Positions 37,586 to 46,434 are shown, counted from the stretch's first letter. The stretch: 64,000 nt of DNA from Geobacteraceae bacterium GWC2_53_11 (GCA_001802645.1 MGZJ01000010.1:43203-107202); one strand, 5' to 3'. Program-made: numbers and translations. The notes: generated by a model not told the origin, from the letters alone.

Positions 37586-38632
37586 ATGTCAGAACATCTC
37601 TCCCGTAACCTATCTTTCCTCGATCGCTGGCTGACCCTGTGGATCTTCGCCGCCATGGCACTGGGTGTCGGATCAGGCTATTTCGTCCCCGGCACGGAAG
37701 CCTTCATCAACCGTTTCCAGATCGGCACCACCAACATTCCCATTGCCATCGGGCTGATCGTCATGATGTATCCCCCCTTTGCCAAGGTGAAGTACGAGGA
37801 TATGCCGGAGGTCTTTCAGAACAGGAAGATTCTTACGCTTTCGCTGATACAGAACTGGCTGATCGGACCGGTGCTGATGTTCGTGCTGGCGGCACTGCTG
37901 CTGCCGGACAAGCCGGAGTATCTGGTGGGATTGATCATGATCGGCCTGGCGCGCTGCATCGCCATGGTGATCGTCTGGAACGAACTGGCCAAGGGAAACA
38001 CCGAGTACGCCGCAGGACTGGTGGCCTTTAACAGCATCTTTCAGGTGCTCTTTTACAGCGTCTATGCCTGGTTCTTTATTACCGTGCTGCCGCCGTTGGT
38101 AGGATTAACAGGGATGGCGGTTGACGTCAGCATCGGCCAGATTGCCAAAAGCGTCTTTATCTACCTCGGTATCCCTTGCATCGCTGGCGCCTTGACGCGC
38201 TTCGTTGGTGTGAAGGTCATGGGCAAAGAGCGCTACCACCGCGAGTTCGTGCCGAAAATAAGCCCGCTGACCCTGATCGCCCTGCTGTTCACCATCGTCG
38301 TGATGTTCAGCCTGAAGGGGAACCTGATCGTACAGCTGCCGCTGGACGTGGTACGCATCGCCATCCCGCTTTCCATCTATTTTATCGTCATGTTTGTGGT
38401 GTCATTCTGGATGGGTAAAAAGATGGGAGCCGATTACAGCAAGACCACCACGCTGGCTTTTACCGCTGCCAGCAACAACTTCGAGCTGGCCATTGCGGTG
38501 GCGATTGCCGTGTTCGGCCTTAATTCCGGCGCGGCTTTTGCTGCGGTTATCGGGCCTCTGGTCGAGGTCCCGGTCATGATTGGCCTGGTTCATGTGGCAT
38601 TCTGGTTCCAGCGGCGCTGGTTTCAAGCTTAA
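37586..38632 (+). CDS. acr3: Arsenite efflux transporter Acr3
   Basis: 348 residues with ten predicted transmembrane helices (BART superfamily). Acr3 features include [17 protein letters not shown], the [10 protein letters not shown] motif with its conserved Cys, and [14 protein letters not shown]. It pumps As(OH)3 out using the proton gradient, removing the product of arsenate reduction. It is controlled by the operator just upstream. The stop overlaps the convergent glycosyltransferase by 4 bp. Confidence 0.96.
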   Translation: MSEHLSRNLSFLDRWLTLWIFAAMALGVGSGYFVPGTEAFINRFQIGTTNIPIAIGLIVMMYPPFAKVKYEDMPEVFQNRKILTLSLIQNWLIGPVLMFVLAALLLPDKPEYLVGLIMIGLARCIAMVIVWNELAKGNTEYAAGLVAFNSIFQVLFYSVYAWFFITVLPPLVGLTGMAVDVSIGQIAKSVFIYLGIPCIAGALTRFVGVKVMGKERYHREFVPKISPLTLIALLFTIVVMFSLKGNLIVQLPLDVVRIAIPLSIYFIVMFVVSFWMGKKMGADYSKTTTLAFTAASNNFELAIAVAIAVFGLNSGAAFAAVIGPLVEVPVMIGLVHVAFWFQRRWFQA

Positions 38633-39654
38633 GGCTGCATGGAAGGGGCCAACAGACTTCGGTACAGTGACAGGTAACGCGTCGCCTCCATCTGTGGTGA
38701 AAAAGTAGTTTTTATATATTCCTTTGCGCGCTGCCCCATGTCCCTTCTCACGGTTTCATTCTCCCTGATCTGCAGCACGAGTCTCTCAAAATCCTCCTCA
38801 CCGTCATAAAGCCAGCCGGTCTTTCCGTCTTCAACCAGTGAACGGTTACCAGGAATATTCGCTGCCAGAACGGGACGCCCTAAAGCCATCGCTTCCATAA
38901 GACTGTTCGGCATCGATTCGGACAGGGAACAGTTTAGCACCAGATCGGCACGCTCATAGAGAGAGCCCATACGCTCATGCGGCACTTCGCCGAGCCAGGT
39001 GACAAAAGGTTTGTCGCTCAGCATGTTACGGATTGACGCGGCATAATCGTTATCAATTATGCCGCCGGCAATGACGAGCTGCAGCAACTGATCACTCTTC
39101 GCCAGCTGCGAAAGGGATATGACGGGAAACTCAACACGCTTAACCGGACGTAATGCCGCCGGCAGGAGCAGTATGAAGGAATCATGCCTGATCCCAAAGC
39201 TGTTGCCTCCAACAATCGGCAACGGTTCAACGCCCTGGGGAACCACGGCAACGTCCCCGCAAAGGTTTGGAAAAAAAGCTGTCAGCCGGTCAGCATCGCT
39301 GCTGTGAAAACAGACTATGGCTTGCGCGCCCTCGATAGCGCTGACAGTATCCGGGTGGCACCTCAGCAACGGGTCGTTCAAGTCGCTTCCCGTCATGGTC
39401 ATCACATACGGGATTTGCATCTGTTCCGCAAGCCTCCGCGTCGTTATTCCACAATAATGCGCATGGAAGCCATGGATCAGGTCGGGCTTGAATTCTGCCA
39501 GGTGCCGTTTCATCCCGCTGAAAGAACAGGCATCGACCGCAAGAGTAACCGTAGCAACTCCTGCCTGCCCCAGAAAGCGCGTTATGCGGCTGACCGTAAT
39601 AATATTTCCCCGCATGGGGCCGTGTGAATAGGGAGATATAAGTGCAACGCGCAT
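38629..39654 (-). CDS. GT4-family glycosyltransferase
   Basis: 341 residues starting [16 protein letters not shown]. It has a two-Rossmann GT-B layout; the C-terminal donor-binding part has [25 protein letters not shown] (E-x7-E) and GKTGWLYD. It probably transfers a sugar from a nucleotide donor to a surface polysaccharide or lipid. No other polysaccharide genes are nearby, so the substrate cannot be named. The C-terminus overlaps the acr3 stop from the opposite strand. Confidence 0.88.
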   Translation of the reverse strand: MRVALISPYSHGPMRGNIITVSRITRFLGQAGVATVTLAVDACSFSGMKRHLAEFKPDLIHGFHAHYCGITTRRLAEQMQIPYVMTMTGSDLNDPLLRCHPDTVSAIEGAQAIVCFHSSDADRLTAFFPNLCGDVAVVPQGVEPLPIVGGNSFGIRHDSFILLLPAALRPVKRVEFPVISLSQLAKSDQLLQLVIAGGIIDNDYAASIRNMLSDKPFVTWLGEVPHERMGSLYERADLVLNCSLSESMPNSLMEAMALGRPVLAANIPGNRSLVEDGKTGWLYDGEEDFERLVLQIRENETVRRDMGQRAKEYIKTTFSPQMEATRYLSLYRSLLAPSMQP

Positions 39655-39762
39655 GGACAATCCTATACAGACACAAGAGTTGAACAGAGGATAACGGGGA
39701 ACGCCGCAGACTGCTACCGGAATTCGTACACAGATCAAATCGGGTACTAGATTCAAGCGGTT

Positions 39763-39807
39763 AACAATAAAGCCACCTGTCCTTGCCGGGCAGATGGCTT
39801 TATTGTT
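39763..39807. terminator. Strong hairpin, bidirectional terminator
   Basis: Perfect 13-bp arms AACAATAAAGCCA and TGGCTTTATTGTT, extended by further pairing around a short GC-rich loop. It lies 36 nt after the J-domain gene stop; the T-rich arm serves as T-run. The rest of 39655-39843 holds nothing recognisable. Confidence 0.8.
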
Positions 39808-39843
39808 TGTTCTAAGCTCCATTTTGTACGTTACCGCTCTGGC

Positions 39844-40134
39844 CTATCTCTTCCCCCACAAGGCGGTATCCATAAACTGTTGCCGTAAACACTCATCAGG
39901 ATTCTGTTCGTAAAATTCTTCCTCAGCAAATGAAAACCTGTATTCGGTAACGTACTCCATAAGTATGCGATAAGCAGCGTTCACCCTCTGAATTGATTCA
40001 TTGCCGTCAACGTTACCGGTATCCGGATGATACCGCTTAACCAATTCACGGTGACGAGTCTTAATCTCTTTAAGACTGCTCCTGTTCCTGAGTCCGAATA
40101 TCCTGAGAGATTCCTGCAAATCAGCATAGGTCAT
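39844..40134 (-). CDS. Small J-domain protein
   Basis: 96 residues, mainly a DnaJ-type J domain (about 10-60) with the essential HPD in VKRYHPDTGNVDG and the helix III end RVNAAYRILMEY. It has no G/F, zinc-finger or substrate domain, so it would recruit and stimulate an Hsp70 for a special client. The client is unknown. Confidence 0.85.
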   Translation of the reverse strand: MTYADLQESLRIFGLRNRSSLKEIKTRHRELVKRYHPDTGNVDGNESIQRVNAAYRILMEYVTEYRFSFAEEEFYEQNPDECLRQQFMDTALWGKR

Positions 40135-40199
40135 GGCATGTCTTCCGTTTCACTATCGTATAAATTGATGACACCGGACCGGTGTCAGGATGGCATCCG

Positions 40200-40382
40200 T
40201 CACCCCCCGGAGTAACACCCGGCGCCTGATGTAGTAGAACCAACCGAAGAAAAAGCAGAAAGCATTTTTCTGGTTTCAGTTGAACCACAGCCCGGACAGA
40301 CAGGCTTCGGCTCAGCTGTAGTTTTATGGAGCTTTTCAAAATTACCGCCGCACTCCGTACAGTTATATTCGAATATCGGCAT
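40200..40382 (-). CDS. FmdB-type zinc ribbon protein
   Basis: 60 residues starting MPIFEYNCTECGGNFEKL. Two CxxC knuckles (CTEC, CPGC) form a zinc ribbon, followed by a Ser/Gly tail typical of FmdB/CxxC_CXXC_SSSS proteins. Function is unknown beyond a regulatory or structural zinc-binding role. Confidence 0.88.
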   Translation of the reverse strand: MPIFEYNCTECGGNFEKLHKTTAEPKPVCPGCGSTETRKMLSAFSSVGSTTSGAGCYSGG

Positions 40383-40430
40383 TACTGTTCCTCCCTTGTT
40401 GCACATGTATTTTAAGACTTGAAAACAACA

Positions 40431-40811
40431 TTAGTGCGAACAGCCATGATCATGCCCGTGACCGCCGCACGTGTGGCCCGGCAGATACTCCTGAAGTGTT
40501 CCCAGCTTCAACATGTCAACATTTTCAGCAATAGAACCGCCATTCGCCTTGAATGCCCGTATACCGGATGAATTCAGCTTATTCAGCGCTCCTCTTCCGA
40601 TACCACCGACAACAACAGCATCCACTTGATGCCCGCCAAGACCTGCCATCGGGTTGCATGCCCCATGTTCGTGTACTTTGTCACTGTTACTGATTGGCAG
40701 AACTTCGGCCGTCATAATATCAACAATGACAAACTCCGGAGCTGACCCGAAATGATTGAACACCTGGCTGGCCAGACCCTGATTCTCAACTACCGGAAAA
40801 CATACTTTCAT
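40431..40811 (-). CDS. NifX/NifB-C-like iron-molybdenum-cluster-binding family protein
   Basis: 126 residues starting MKVCFPVVENQGLASQVFNHFGSAPEF. The fold is that of the dinitrogenase Fe-Mo cofactor-binding family (NifX, NafY core, MTH1175), with VDAVVVGGIGRGALNKLNSSGI. The C-terminus is rich in His, Cys and Gly (HTCGGHGHDHGCSH) and probably binds metal. It is far from the nif genes and next to an ArsR-type regulator, so a general metal-cluster role is as likely as nitrogen fixation. Confidence 0.87.
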   Translation of the reverse strand: MKVCFPVVENQGLASQVFNHFGSAPEFVIVDIMTAEVLPISNSDKVHEHGACNPMAGLGGHQVDAVVVGGIGRGALNKLNSSGIRAFKANGGSIAENVDMLKLGTLQEYLPGHTCGGHGHDHGCSH

Positions 40812-40831
40812 TGTGCACCTCTTGTGTATTT

Positions 40832-41131
40832 TCAATCGTGAGAAAGCGTAGCGACAATTTTCTGCGCGAGTGGATTTACTATCGAATAATTAATTTCTGC
40901 TCCCTTGCGGTTGCTGTCGATAATGCCGCAGTTTTTCAGGGTCGAGAGATGCTGCGACACTGCGGCTTGCTTCATGCCAAGACATTCCCAGAGGTGCTTT
41001 ACGCTGCATGTATTTATGTCAAGCATCACCAGTATTTTCAAGCGTATCGGATGACCGAGAGATTTGATAGTCAAAGCATCTGCGATCCTATCATTCATGC
41101 AAGTGAATTGCGTCTTTTCTCCAGCAATCAT
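40832..41131 (-). CDS. ArsR-family regulator
   Basis: 99 residues with a winged helix-turn-helix (ALTIKSLGHPIRLKILVMLD; LGMKQAAVSQHLSTLKNCGII). It lacks the ELCVCDL metal motif; cysteines at C11, CSVKHLWEC and NCG are possible thiol or metal sensors. The start at 41131 has GGAG 9 nt upstream. It sits between the NifX-like gene and the CcdA/thioredoxin cluster on one strand and may control the latter in response to redox state. Confidence 0.85.
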   Translation of the reverse strand: MIAGEKTQFTCMNDRIADALTIKSLGHPIRLKILVMLDINTCSVKHLWECLGMKQAAVSQHLSTLKNCGIIDSNRKGAEINYSIVNPLAQKIVATLSHD

Positions 41132-41171
41132 AACTTATAACTCCAAGGTGTGTGCTTCTAACAGGCAGCCG

Positions 41172-41813
41172 TCAGAAAGCAAAATTCCCGGCTAAAATAG
41201 AATAGAGACCGAACACGACGAGTATCCCGCCGGTAACGTAGTGCAGAATCGACTCATGTTTTAGCATACCTTTGATTTTGTTCTGGAGCAGTTGAGATGA
41301 ATAACCGACCATCAGCATTGGTATTGCCAGGCCGATGGAATAGAACGCGAGCAAGACGATTCCGGTTATTAACTGGCCACTGGTGGCAACCATGGTCAAC
41401 GTACTTGAAAGAAACGGGCCCACGCATGGAACCCAGATAATACCAAGAGACATGCCAAGTATCATCCCGCCAACGCGCCCTTCTCCCTTAACCCTGATAT
41501 TGGAAAGCTTGTAAAACCGCTTGAAGATGCTCATGTCAAACATGACCATCAATCCCATCAGGACAATCACTACGGCGCCTGCAATCTCGATAAACCTGGT
41601 TTTGCCAATCAGCAGTGCGCCGAAAAGAGATGATATCGCCCCCATCGCCATGAATGATATTGAGAGGCCAGTAACTACGATCAACGGGCGGAGACGGTCA
41701 TTCCGTTCCGCACCTGCCATGATGATCGGAATTACCGGCAGTACACAGGGCGAGAGTACGCTTGCCAGACCGGCACCGATCGCCATGGCAATCGTGACAA
41801 TGCTTATTTCCAT
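41172..41813 (-). CDS. CcdA/DsbD-type transmembrane thiol-electron transporter
   Basis: 213 residues with six predicted helices. SVLSPCVLPVIP and WVPCVGPFLSSTL hold the two cysteines that carry reducing equivalents across the inner membrane. The start overlaps the stop of the upstream thioredoxin-fold gene by one base. CcdA proteins pass electrons from cytoplasmic thioredoxin to periplasmic partners such as the neighbour. Confidence 0.9.
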   Translation of the reverse strand: MEISIVTIAMAIGAGLASVLSPCVLPVIPIIMAGAERNDRLRPLIVVTGLSISFMAMGAISSLFGALLIGKTRFIEIAGAVVIVLMGLMVMFDMSIFKRFYKLSNIRVKGEGRVGGMILGMSLGIIWVPCVGPFLSSTLTMVATSGQLITGIVLLAFYSIGLAIPMLMVGYSSQLLQNKIKGMLKHESILHYVTGGILVVFGLYSILAGNFAF

Positions 41814-42214
41814 TATTTCAGTCCGTCCAATGCCGAGGCCAATGTTTCAATGCTCTGAATACCGGGGGCAAATACGCGGGCAATTTTGCCGCTCTTATCC
41901 ACGAGCACCAGTGACGGCAAACTGCGAATACCGTAATCGTAGAAAGCCTTCTGATCATCCTGTTTCATTGCATTTACTGAAGCTATATTGAAATTTCCTT
42001 TCCGATTATTTTTCAGCTTGTCCAGAACCTCGCTCTGCATTCTGCAGGGACGTCCAAAAGGATTCTGGAAAAATACAAGTGTAGCCTTCCCATTTGCACC
42101 GATTGTTTGTTTGAGCTCAGGTGTGCTGACAGGTGCGGGCGTTCCATCAGCAAGGGCTAAACCGGCCACCAACAAAAATACTGCGCTCATAATTGTTACA
42201 AAACTCTTTTTCAT
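41813..42214 (-). CDS. Periplasmic thioredoxin-fold protein with one active-site Cys
   Basis: 133 residues, signal peptide MKKSFVTIMSAVFLLVAGLALA. The thioredoxin fold is clear (ATLVFFQNPFGRPCRMQSEVLDKL; cis-Pro in IRSLPSLVLVD), but the usual WCxxC is FGRPC: the first, attacking Cys is Gly (codon GGA). Such a protein cannot act as a normal dithiol reductase; it may be monothiol, structural or a thiol carrier. It is coupled to the CcdA gene. Confidence 0.88.
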   Translation of the reverse strand: MKKSFVTIMSAVFLLVAGLALADGTPAPVSTPELKQTIGANGKATLVFFQNPFGRPCRMQSEVLDKLKNNRKGNFNIASVNAMKQDDQKAFYDYGIRSLPSLVLVDKSGKIARVFAPGIQSIETLASALDGLK

Positions 42215-42256
42215 TCCTACGCTCCTCTGTACCCGAGATAAATAAAAGACATACAC

Positions 42257-42303
42257 CATATAAATTTGTCTATATGAATAATGATATATGCAAAATCTGT
42301 CAA
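42257..42303 (-). promoter_or_regulatory. Promoter of the thioredoxin-CcdA operon
   Basis: A perfect -35 TTGACA (42303-42298, minus strand) is followed about 17 nt later by TATTCA. The inverted repeat CATATA-N8-TATATG (42257-42276) overlaps the expected start. The 138-bp AT-rich gap holds nothing else visible. The nearby ArsR-type protein is a candidate regulator. Confidence 0.5.
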
Positions 42304-42352
42304 TATAAAAATACGATGTATCAAACTAAACTGACATTTTTAACGGCTGTTT

Positions 42353-42820
42353 TTACGGCTTTGAAACACCAACATCCTCCAGAAATTCCTTGGCGTTGTC
42401 GCCCCGCAGATTCTCAGCCAACCCGATCAGACCGTCGGTAAGATATTTTGCTTTGTACCCCTTGGTGCGCAGGTACGCCATGGCGATGGAAGATCGATCC
42501 TTGTGCGGGCAGGCAGCTACGATAATTTTATCTTTGGGGAGTTCTGACAGACGTCTTGGCAATTCATTTAGAGGGATGTAAAGCCCGAAGCCCATTTTCC
42601 AGGCTTTTGTTTCCTCCGGAAAACGGATATCCACCAGTACCGCCTTCTTTTCCGTCAGCAAAGTAATCAGTTTTTTGCTGTCGATCTTCATGTCGGCCCG
42701 GGTTTCGTAGTCAAACTTTGTGAGAAATATGTCAAAGGCAGATTCTTTTACCAATTCTTGAGCCGATGCCAAGGAAACACAATTAACTGCAAAGATACTA
42801 GCGAGAATGAATTTTTTCAT
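42353..42820 (-). CDS. Periplasmic rhodanese-like protein
   Basis: 155 residues with signal peptide MKKFILASIFAVNCVSLASA. The rhodanese fold has AVLVDIRFPEETKAWKMG and active-site Cys in IIVAACPHKDRSSIAMAYL, then GYKAKYLTDGLIGL. It may carry sulfane sulfur or another thiol-bound group. It overlaps the upstream TlpA-like gene by 23 nt, in the redox cluster. Confidence 0.88.
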   Translation of the reverse strand: MKKFILASIFAVNCVSLASAQELVKESAFDIFLTKFDYETRADMKIDSKKLITLLTEKKAVLVDIRFPEETKAWKMGFGLYIPLNELPRRLSELPKDKIIVAACPHKDRSSIAMAYLRTKGYKAKYLTDGLIGLAENLRGDNAKEFLEDVGVSKP

Positions 42821-43343
42821 ACGCAGCCTCCACTGATTTCTGGATATTGAACTGCTTTACAACCAGCTTTCGAAGTTGCTCCGCCAGAATATCGCCGTGG
42901 ATCTTTTCACGGACGATCCCGTTTTTGTCGAGGATGAAAATAGTCGGGTAGCCAATACACTGATAACGTTTAAACAGCTTCGAGTCTTCATCCGCCAGTA
43001 CCGTAAATGTTACCGCGTTGTTCTTTGCATACGATTCGACAACCTCTTTTGTATCTCCCGCATTCACCGCCAGAACGGCCATTCCTCTGTCTTTGTTCTC
43101 GCGATAAAAAGGTTCAAGCTTTTTTACGCTGTCTCCGCAGCAGGAATTCTTCCAGAAATAGATGACAACCATCTTGCCCTTAAGCTTACTCAAGCTGACA
43201 TTGTCACCATGAATGTCATTACCTGATATCTCCGGCGGGGTATCACCAATTTTGATCAGTTGTTTGCTATCGCAACCGGTTAAGAAGGCAAGACATACCA
43301 GCATTACAATCAAAGAAGTCAGACCGGTCATAAACACTTTCAT
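42798..43343 (-). CDS. TlpA/peroxiredoxin-like thioredoxin-fold lipoprotein
   Basis: 181 residues starting MKVFMTGLTSLIVMLVCLAF; the lipobox LTGC predicts a lipid anchor. The thioredoxin fold includes MVVIYFWKNSCCGDSVKKL and cis-Pro in CIGYPTIFILDKNG. Compared with FWATWCPPC the resolving Cys is replaced: the motif is CCGD. This is the second protein in the cluster with a changed active site. It lies 11 nt after the next CcdA gene. Confidence 0.85.
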   Translation of the reverse strand: MKVFMTGLTSLIVMLVCLAFLTGCDSKQLIKIGDTPPEISGNDIHGDNVSLSKLKGKMVVIYFWKNSCCGDSVKKLEPFYRENKDRGMAVLAVNAGDTKEVVESYAKNNAVTFTVLADEDSKLFKRYQCIGYPTIFILDKNGIVREKIHGDILAEQLRKLVVKQFNIQKSVEAAYEKIHSR

Positions 43344-43354
43344 AGCGACTAAGA

Positions 43355-44041
43355 TTAGACCCCCTGCCATACAAACCAGCCGCCTACCAGCGCCACTACC
43401 AACCCGCTGACACGCTTGGCCCAGAGCGAGAAGTTGACGACGCCGCGCGCCTTGACAAAACCCTCGACAAAACCGGTAAACGTCCCGGCAAAAAGCATTA
43501 ACAGGCAATGTCCGATGGCGTAGCAGAACAGGAGCGCGATGCCGTACAGCACCTGTCCCTTGCCCGCCACCAGCGTCAGCAGCACGACCAGCACCGGCGT
43601 GGCGCAGGGTGAAGAGACGACGCCGAAGAACAACCCGAGCAGGAAGGCTCCAACAATGCCGCCTCGTTTTGGTTTGTAATCACGTCTGATCGGCAGGTGT
43701 ATCTCGTACAACCCCATCAACTGCCCCCCCATAACCAGTGCAATTGCTCCGGCGATCAGATACCACGGGCCGCCAAGGGTGCCGAACATGGTGCCCAGAA
43801 GACCGGCAGCCGCGCCGAAGGCGGTAAACGTGAGTGACAGGCCAAGGATAAAGACCAGTGAATAGCGAAACGCCTTGCCACGATCACCATCGCTGTAGCC
43901 GCCGACAAAACCGACCACCAGCGGGATGGTGGCCAACACGCAGGGGGAAGCGGATGAAAGCACCCCGGCCAGAAAGACCGCGCCGAAAGCCACCAGCGGA
44001 TACAGGGTGATGATCTGCTCAATGTTATCGAGAAAATTCAT
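43355..44041 (-). CDS. Second CcdA/DsbD-type transmembrane protein
   Basis: 228 residues with six to seven helices; active cysteines in SSASPCVLATIPLV and GVVSSPCATPVLVVLLTL. It is distinct in sequence from the other CcdA at 41172. It overlaps the upstream thioredoxin gene by 4 nt, so the two form a reductant-export pair. Confidence 0.9.
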   Translation of the reverse strand: MNFLDNIEQIITLYPLVAFGAVFLAGVLSSASPCVLATIPLVVGFVGGYSDGDRGKAFRYSLVFILGLSLTFTAFGAAAGLLGTMFGTLGGPWYLIAGAIALVMGGQLMGLYEIHLPIRRDYKPKRGGIVGAFLLGLFFGVVSSPCATPVLVVLLTLVAGKGQVLYGIALLFCYAIGHCLLMLFAGTFTGFVEGFVKARGVVNFSLWAKRVSGLVVALVGGWFVWQGV

Positions 44042-44427
44042 TTGAGCCCTGCATTCTTCAGCTCTTTCAGGATGTCGGCTTTATCCATGAACCCCATATG
44101 TCGCTTCACTTCTTTTCCCTGAGCGTTGAAGAATATTTGCGTAGGAATCATCTGGATGCGGAACCTCCGGGCGGCAGCATCATCCTCATGCACATCAATA
44201 AACAGAACTCTGGCCTTGCCTCGATACTCTCCAGCCAGCCCCTCTAAAATCGGCGCCATCTTCTTGCAGGGGATGCAGCTGCGCGCACCCAGATCAATGA
44301 CCGTCGGCTTGCCGGAACTGAGCGCCTGATTGACCGTAGTTGCCGTAGCAGAAGGTAGTTCGGCATGGGCGGCGAGGGCTGATTGAAAAAGAACAAAGAA
44401 ACTGAGAACAATAGTAAACCTATTCAT
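44038..44427 (-). CDS. Periplasmic thioredoxin
   Basis: 129 residues starting MNRFTIVLSFFVLFQSALAAHA, a signal peptide. The active site is intact: GARSCIPCKKMAPIL (CxxC), with cis-Pro in IQMIPTQIFFN. It probably exchanges electrons with the adjacent CcdA protein. Confidence 0.9.
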   Translation of the reverse strand: MNRFTIVLSFFVLFQSALAAHAELPSATATTVNQALSSGKPTVIDLGARSCIPCKKMAPILEGLAGEYRGKARVLFIDVHEDDAAARRFRIQMIPTQIFFNAQGKEVKRHMGFMDKADILKELKNAGLK

Positions 44428-44441
44428 TAATAATACCCTCA

Positions 44442-44837
44442 TCACGTAGTTGCCGACCGATACCATGAGGCAGCCACAATCCCGTAAATAAAATTCAAGC
44501 CAAGAACGACCAGCGGCGTAACCACGCCAAAACCAAGGCCCATCATCCCCTTCCCCATGGATGGCAGGACTAAAAAAAGCATCATGGCGGAGGGGAGCAA
44601 ACTGAACAGCATCCCGCGCGCGATGGCACGCTTTTCCATGAGCGGCAGCAGAAGCAACATCATCCATATGCCTCCCCAAATCATTCTCTGATAGAGCCAT
44701 GGGGCGTTAAACTCCGGTTTCATGGCCAGGCCGATCAGGTCACTGATGCCGGTTTTGCCCATTGCCCATATATTAAAACTGTCCACAAAGCCTCCAATGG
44801 CTCCGCCCGTAAAAGCTGCACTGATTTTTTTGATCAT
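44442..44837 (-). CDS. Small unknown membrane protein
   Basis: 131 residues with about four hydrophobic segments (GGAIGGFVDSFNIWAMG; MIWGGIWMMLLLLPLM; GMLFSLLPSAMMLFLVLPS; GFGVVTPLVVLGLNFIYGIV). It overlaps the glutaredoxin-like gene by 4 nt. I do not recognise a function; the position between permease-type and redox genes suggests a shared pathway. Confidence 0.75.
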   Translation of the reverse strand: MIKKISAAFTGGAIGGFVDSFNIWAMGKTGISDLIGLAMKPEFNAPWLYQRMIWGGIWMMLLLLPLMEKRAIARGMLFSLLPSAMMLFLVLPSMGKGMMGLGFGVVTPLVVLGLNFIYGIVAASWYRSATT

Positions 44838-45064
44838 GTCAGAACCCCCATGATCTCGGCAACGGAAGCAACCTTGCCGGAAAATTTCACCTGACCGTCA
44901 ATCACCAGTGCAGGCGTGCTCATAACTCCGTATGCCATGATTTTCGGGATCTCTTCAACCTTGACGATCTCAGCAGTTTTGCCGCTTTCCGCCACCGCTT
45001 TCTGCACATTATCGTATAGTGTCTTGCATTTTGCACAGCCGGTTCCCAGCACTTCGATTTTCAT
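44834..45064 (-). CDS. Small redox-active disulfide protein (MTH895/glutaredoxin-like)
   Basis: 76 residues starting MKIEVLGTGCAKCKTLYDNV. CxxC is at 10-13 and cis-Pro in GVMSTPALVIDG. GGAG precedes the start at 45064; the longer open frame upstream only mirrors the permease gene. Proteins of this type commonly sit next to ArsP-like permeases and ArsR regulators. Confidence 0.92.
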   Translation of the reverse strand: MKIEVLGTGCAKCKTLYDNVQKAVAESGKTAEIVKVEEIPKIMAYGVMSTPALVIDGQVKFSGKVASVAEIMGVLT

Positions 45065-45081
45065 GATGTTCTCCTTTTTGA

Positions 45082-46029
45082 TTACAGTATTGCGTTGAAC
45101 AGATAACCGACACAAACAATTGCCAATGCTACTATCCCGAAAAACACCACCAGCAGCCGGTTTTTCAGTACGTTCTTCAAAATGATCGCCTCCGGCAGTG
45201 ACAGCGCCGTAACCGCCATCATGAAGGCCAGCACAGTGCCGATGGCCATCCCCTTTTCCGTCAGGGCATGGACAATCGGGATAACCCCCGCAGCATTGCT
45301 GTAAAGCGGCACACCCAGCGCCACCGCTATCGGCACGGCAAGGGGATTGTCGCGACCGGCCCAACGCGCAAGAAAGTCTGCCGGAACGTAGCCATGAATA
45401 AAGGCTCCGAGGCCAACGCCGACCACCACATACGGCCAGATCTTTCTCAACAGCTCCAGTGTGTAGCCTCGGGCATAGTCCAGCTTCTCCCGGAAGCTCA
45501 GCTGCACGATCTCGGCGTTGCCGACCTGCATTTCCCACACATAATCCTGAACGTACTGCTCCATCTTCAGCTTACCTATGACAATACCTGCGACAACGGC
45601 AACCAGCAGGCCGGTTCCGATATAAATAAGGGCGATCTTCCAGCCGAACAACCCCCAGAGCATGATCAAGGCGACTTCGTTGACCATGGGGGAAGAAATG
45701 AGAAACGAGAAGGTCACGCCCAGCGGGACGCCCGACTCGACAAAGCCGATAAACAGCGGCACCGCCGAACAGGAGCAGAACGGGGTCACAATGCCCAGCA
45801 AGGCCGCCAGTACATTGCCGATGTATTCCCGTTTATGGGAAAGCAGGCGTTTGGTTTTTTCCGGAGGGAATGATGTGCGGATGATGGCCACGACAAAGAT
45901 GATCGTCGTCAACAGCAGGAAAATCTTGATGGTGTCGTAGATGAAGAAATCAAGCGCTTCACCGGCGCGGGAGCCGGGAATAAGTCCGATTATCGAGAAA
46001 ACGAGCCAGTCGGCGAATTGTTTGAGCAT
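45082..46029 (-). CDS. ArsP-like permease (UPF0718/DUF318 family)
   Basis: 315 residues with eight or more predicted helices. Family motifs are GIVTPFCSCSAVPLFIGFVESGVPLGVTFSFLISSPMVNE and PLYSNAAGVIPIVHALTEKGM. Relatives export trivalent organoarsenicals (ArsP) or take part in thiol/metal resistance. It follows arsR by one base, supporting an arsenical substrate; FCSCS provides candidate As-binding cysteines. Confidence 0.88.
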   Translation of the reverse strand: MLKQFADWLVFSIIGLIPGSRAGEALDFFIYDTIKIFLLLTTIIFVVAIIRTSFPPEKTKRLLSHKREYIGNVLAALLGIVTPFCSCSAVPLFIGFVESGVPLGVTFSFLISSPMVNEVALIMLWGLFGWKIALIYIGTGLLVAVVAGIVIGKLKMEQYVQDYVWEMQVGNAEIVQLSFREKLDYARGYTLELLRKIWPYVVVGVGLGAFIHGYVPADFLARWAGRDNPLAVPIAVALGVPLYSNAAGVIPIVHALTEKGMAIGTVLAFMMAVTALSLPEAIILKNVLKNRLLVVFFGIVALAIVCVGYLFNAIL

Positions 46030-46030
46030 G

Positions 46031-46354
46031 TCAGCCTCGTTCCGGGCCGTTGATCAGGCCGCTGCGGACCTCTATTTCGCGCCTGACAATGGCAGTGGCC
46101 CGGTCAATGATTTCCATGACCTCGGGATGCTTGACGGCGTAGTAGATTTTGACCCCTTCCTTGCGGCGGGAGAGGATGCCGTGGGTCTGCATGTAGGCCA
46201 AGTGGCGCGAAGTATTGGACTGTTCTTCGTCAATGGCCGGAAAAATCTCGCAGACGCAACGTTCACCGTCGCGCAGAAAGTCGATAATCTTGAGCCGGGT
46301 CGGCTGGGCCAGCGATTTGAGCACATCGGCAAGATAGTGGGTGGCGGAACTCAT
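46031..46354 (-). CDS. ArsR-family regulator of the permease operon
   Basis: 107 residues with the As(III)-type motif ERCVCEIFPAI (CxC) and HTH EEQSNTSRHLAYMQTHGIL. It is the first gene of the operon and lies next to a 22-bp perfect palindrome. It most likely represses permease, glutaredoxin-like and redox genes until arsenite or an organoarsenical binds. Confidence 0.93.
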   Translation of the reverse strand: MSSATHYLADVLKSLAQPTRLKIIDFLRDGERCVCEIFPAIDEEQSNTSRHLAYMQTHGILSRRKEGVKIYYAVKHPEVMEIIDRATAIVRREIEVRSGLINGPERG

Positions 46355-46368
46355 GGCACCTCCGTTAT

Positions 46369-46390
46369 TATATGATTATATAATCATATA
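46369..46390. promoter_or_regulatory. 22-bp perfect palindrome, ArsR operator
   Basis: The half-site TATATGATTAT is repeated in perfect inverted orientation, starting 14 bp upstream of the arsR ATG at 46354. ArsR-family dimers typically bind such AT-rich palindromes. The site differs completely from the TATCCG-N6-CGGATA operators, so the two ArsR regulons should be separate. Confidence 0.85.
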
Positions 46391-46434
46391 TGCCACAAAC
46401 AGTCGGCGGTCAATAAAAAAGGCCGGCTCCCATC

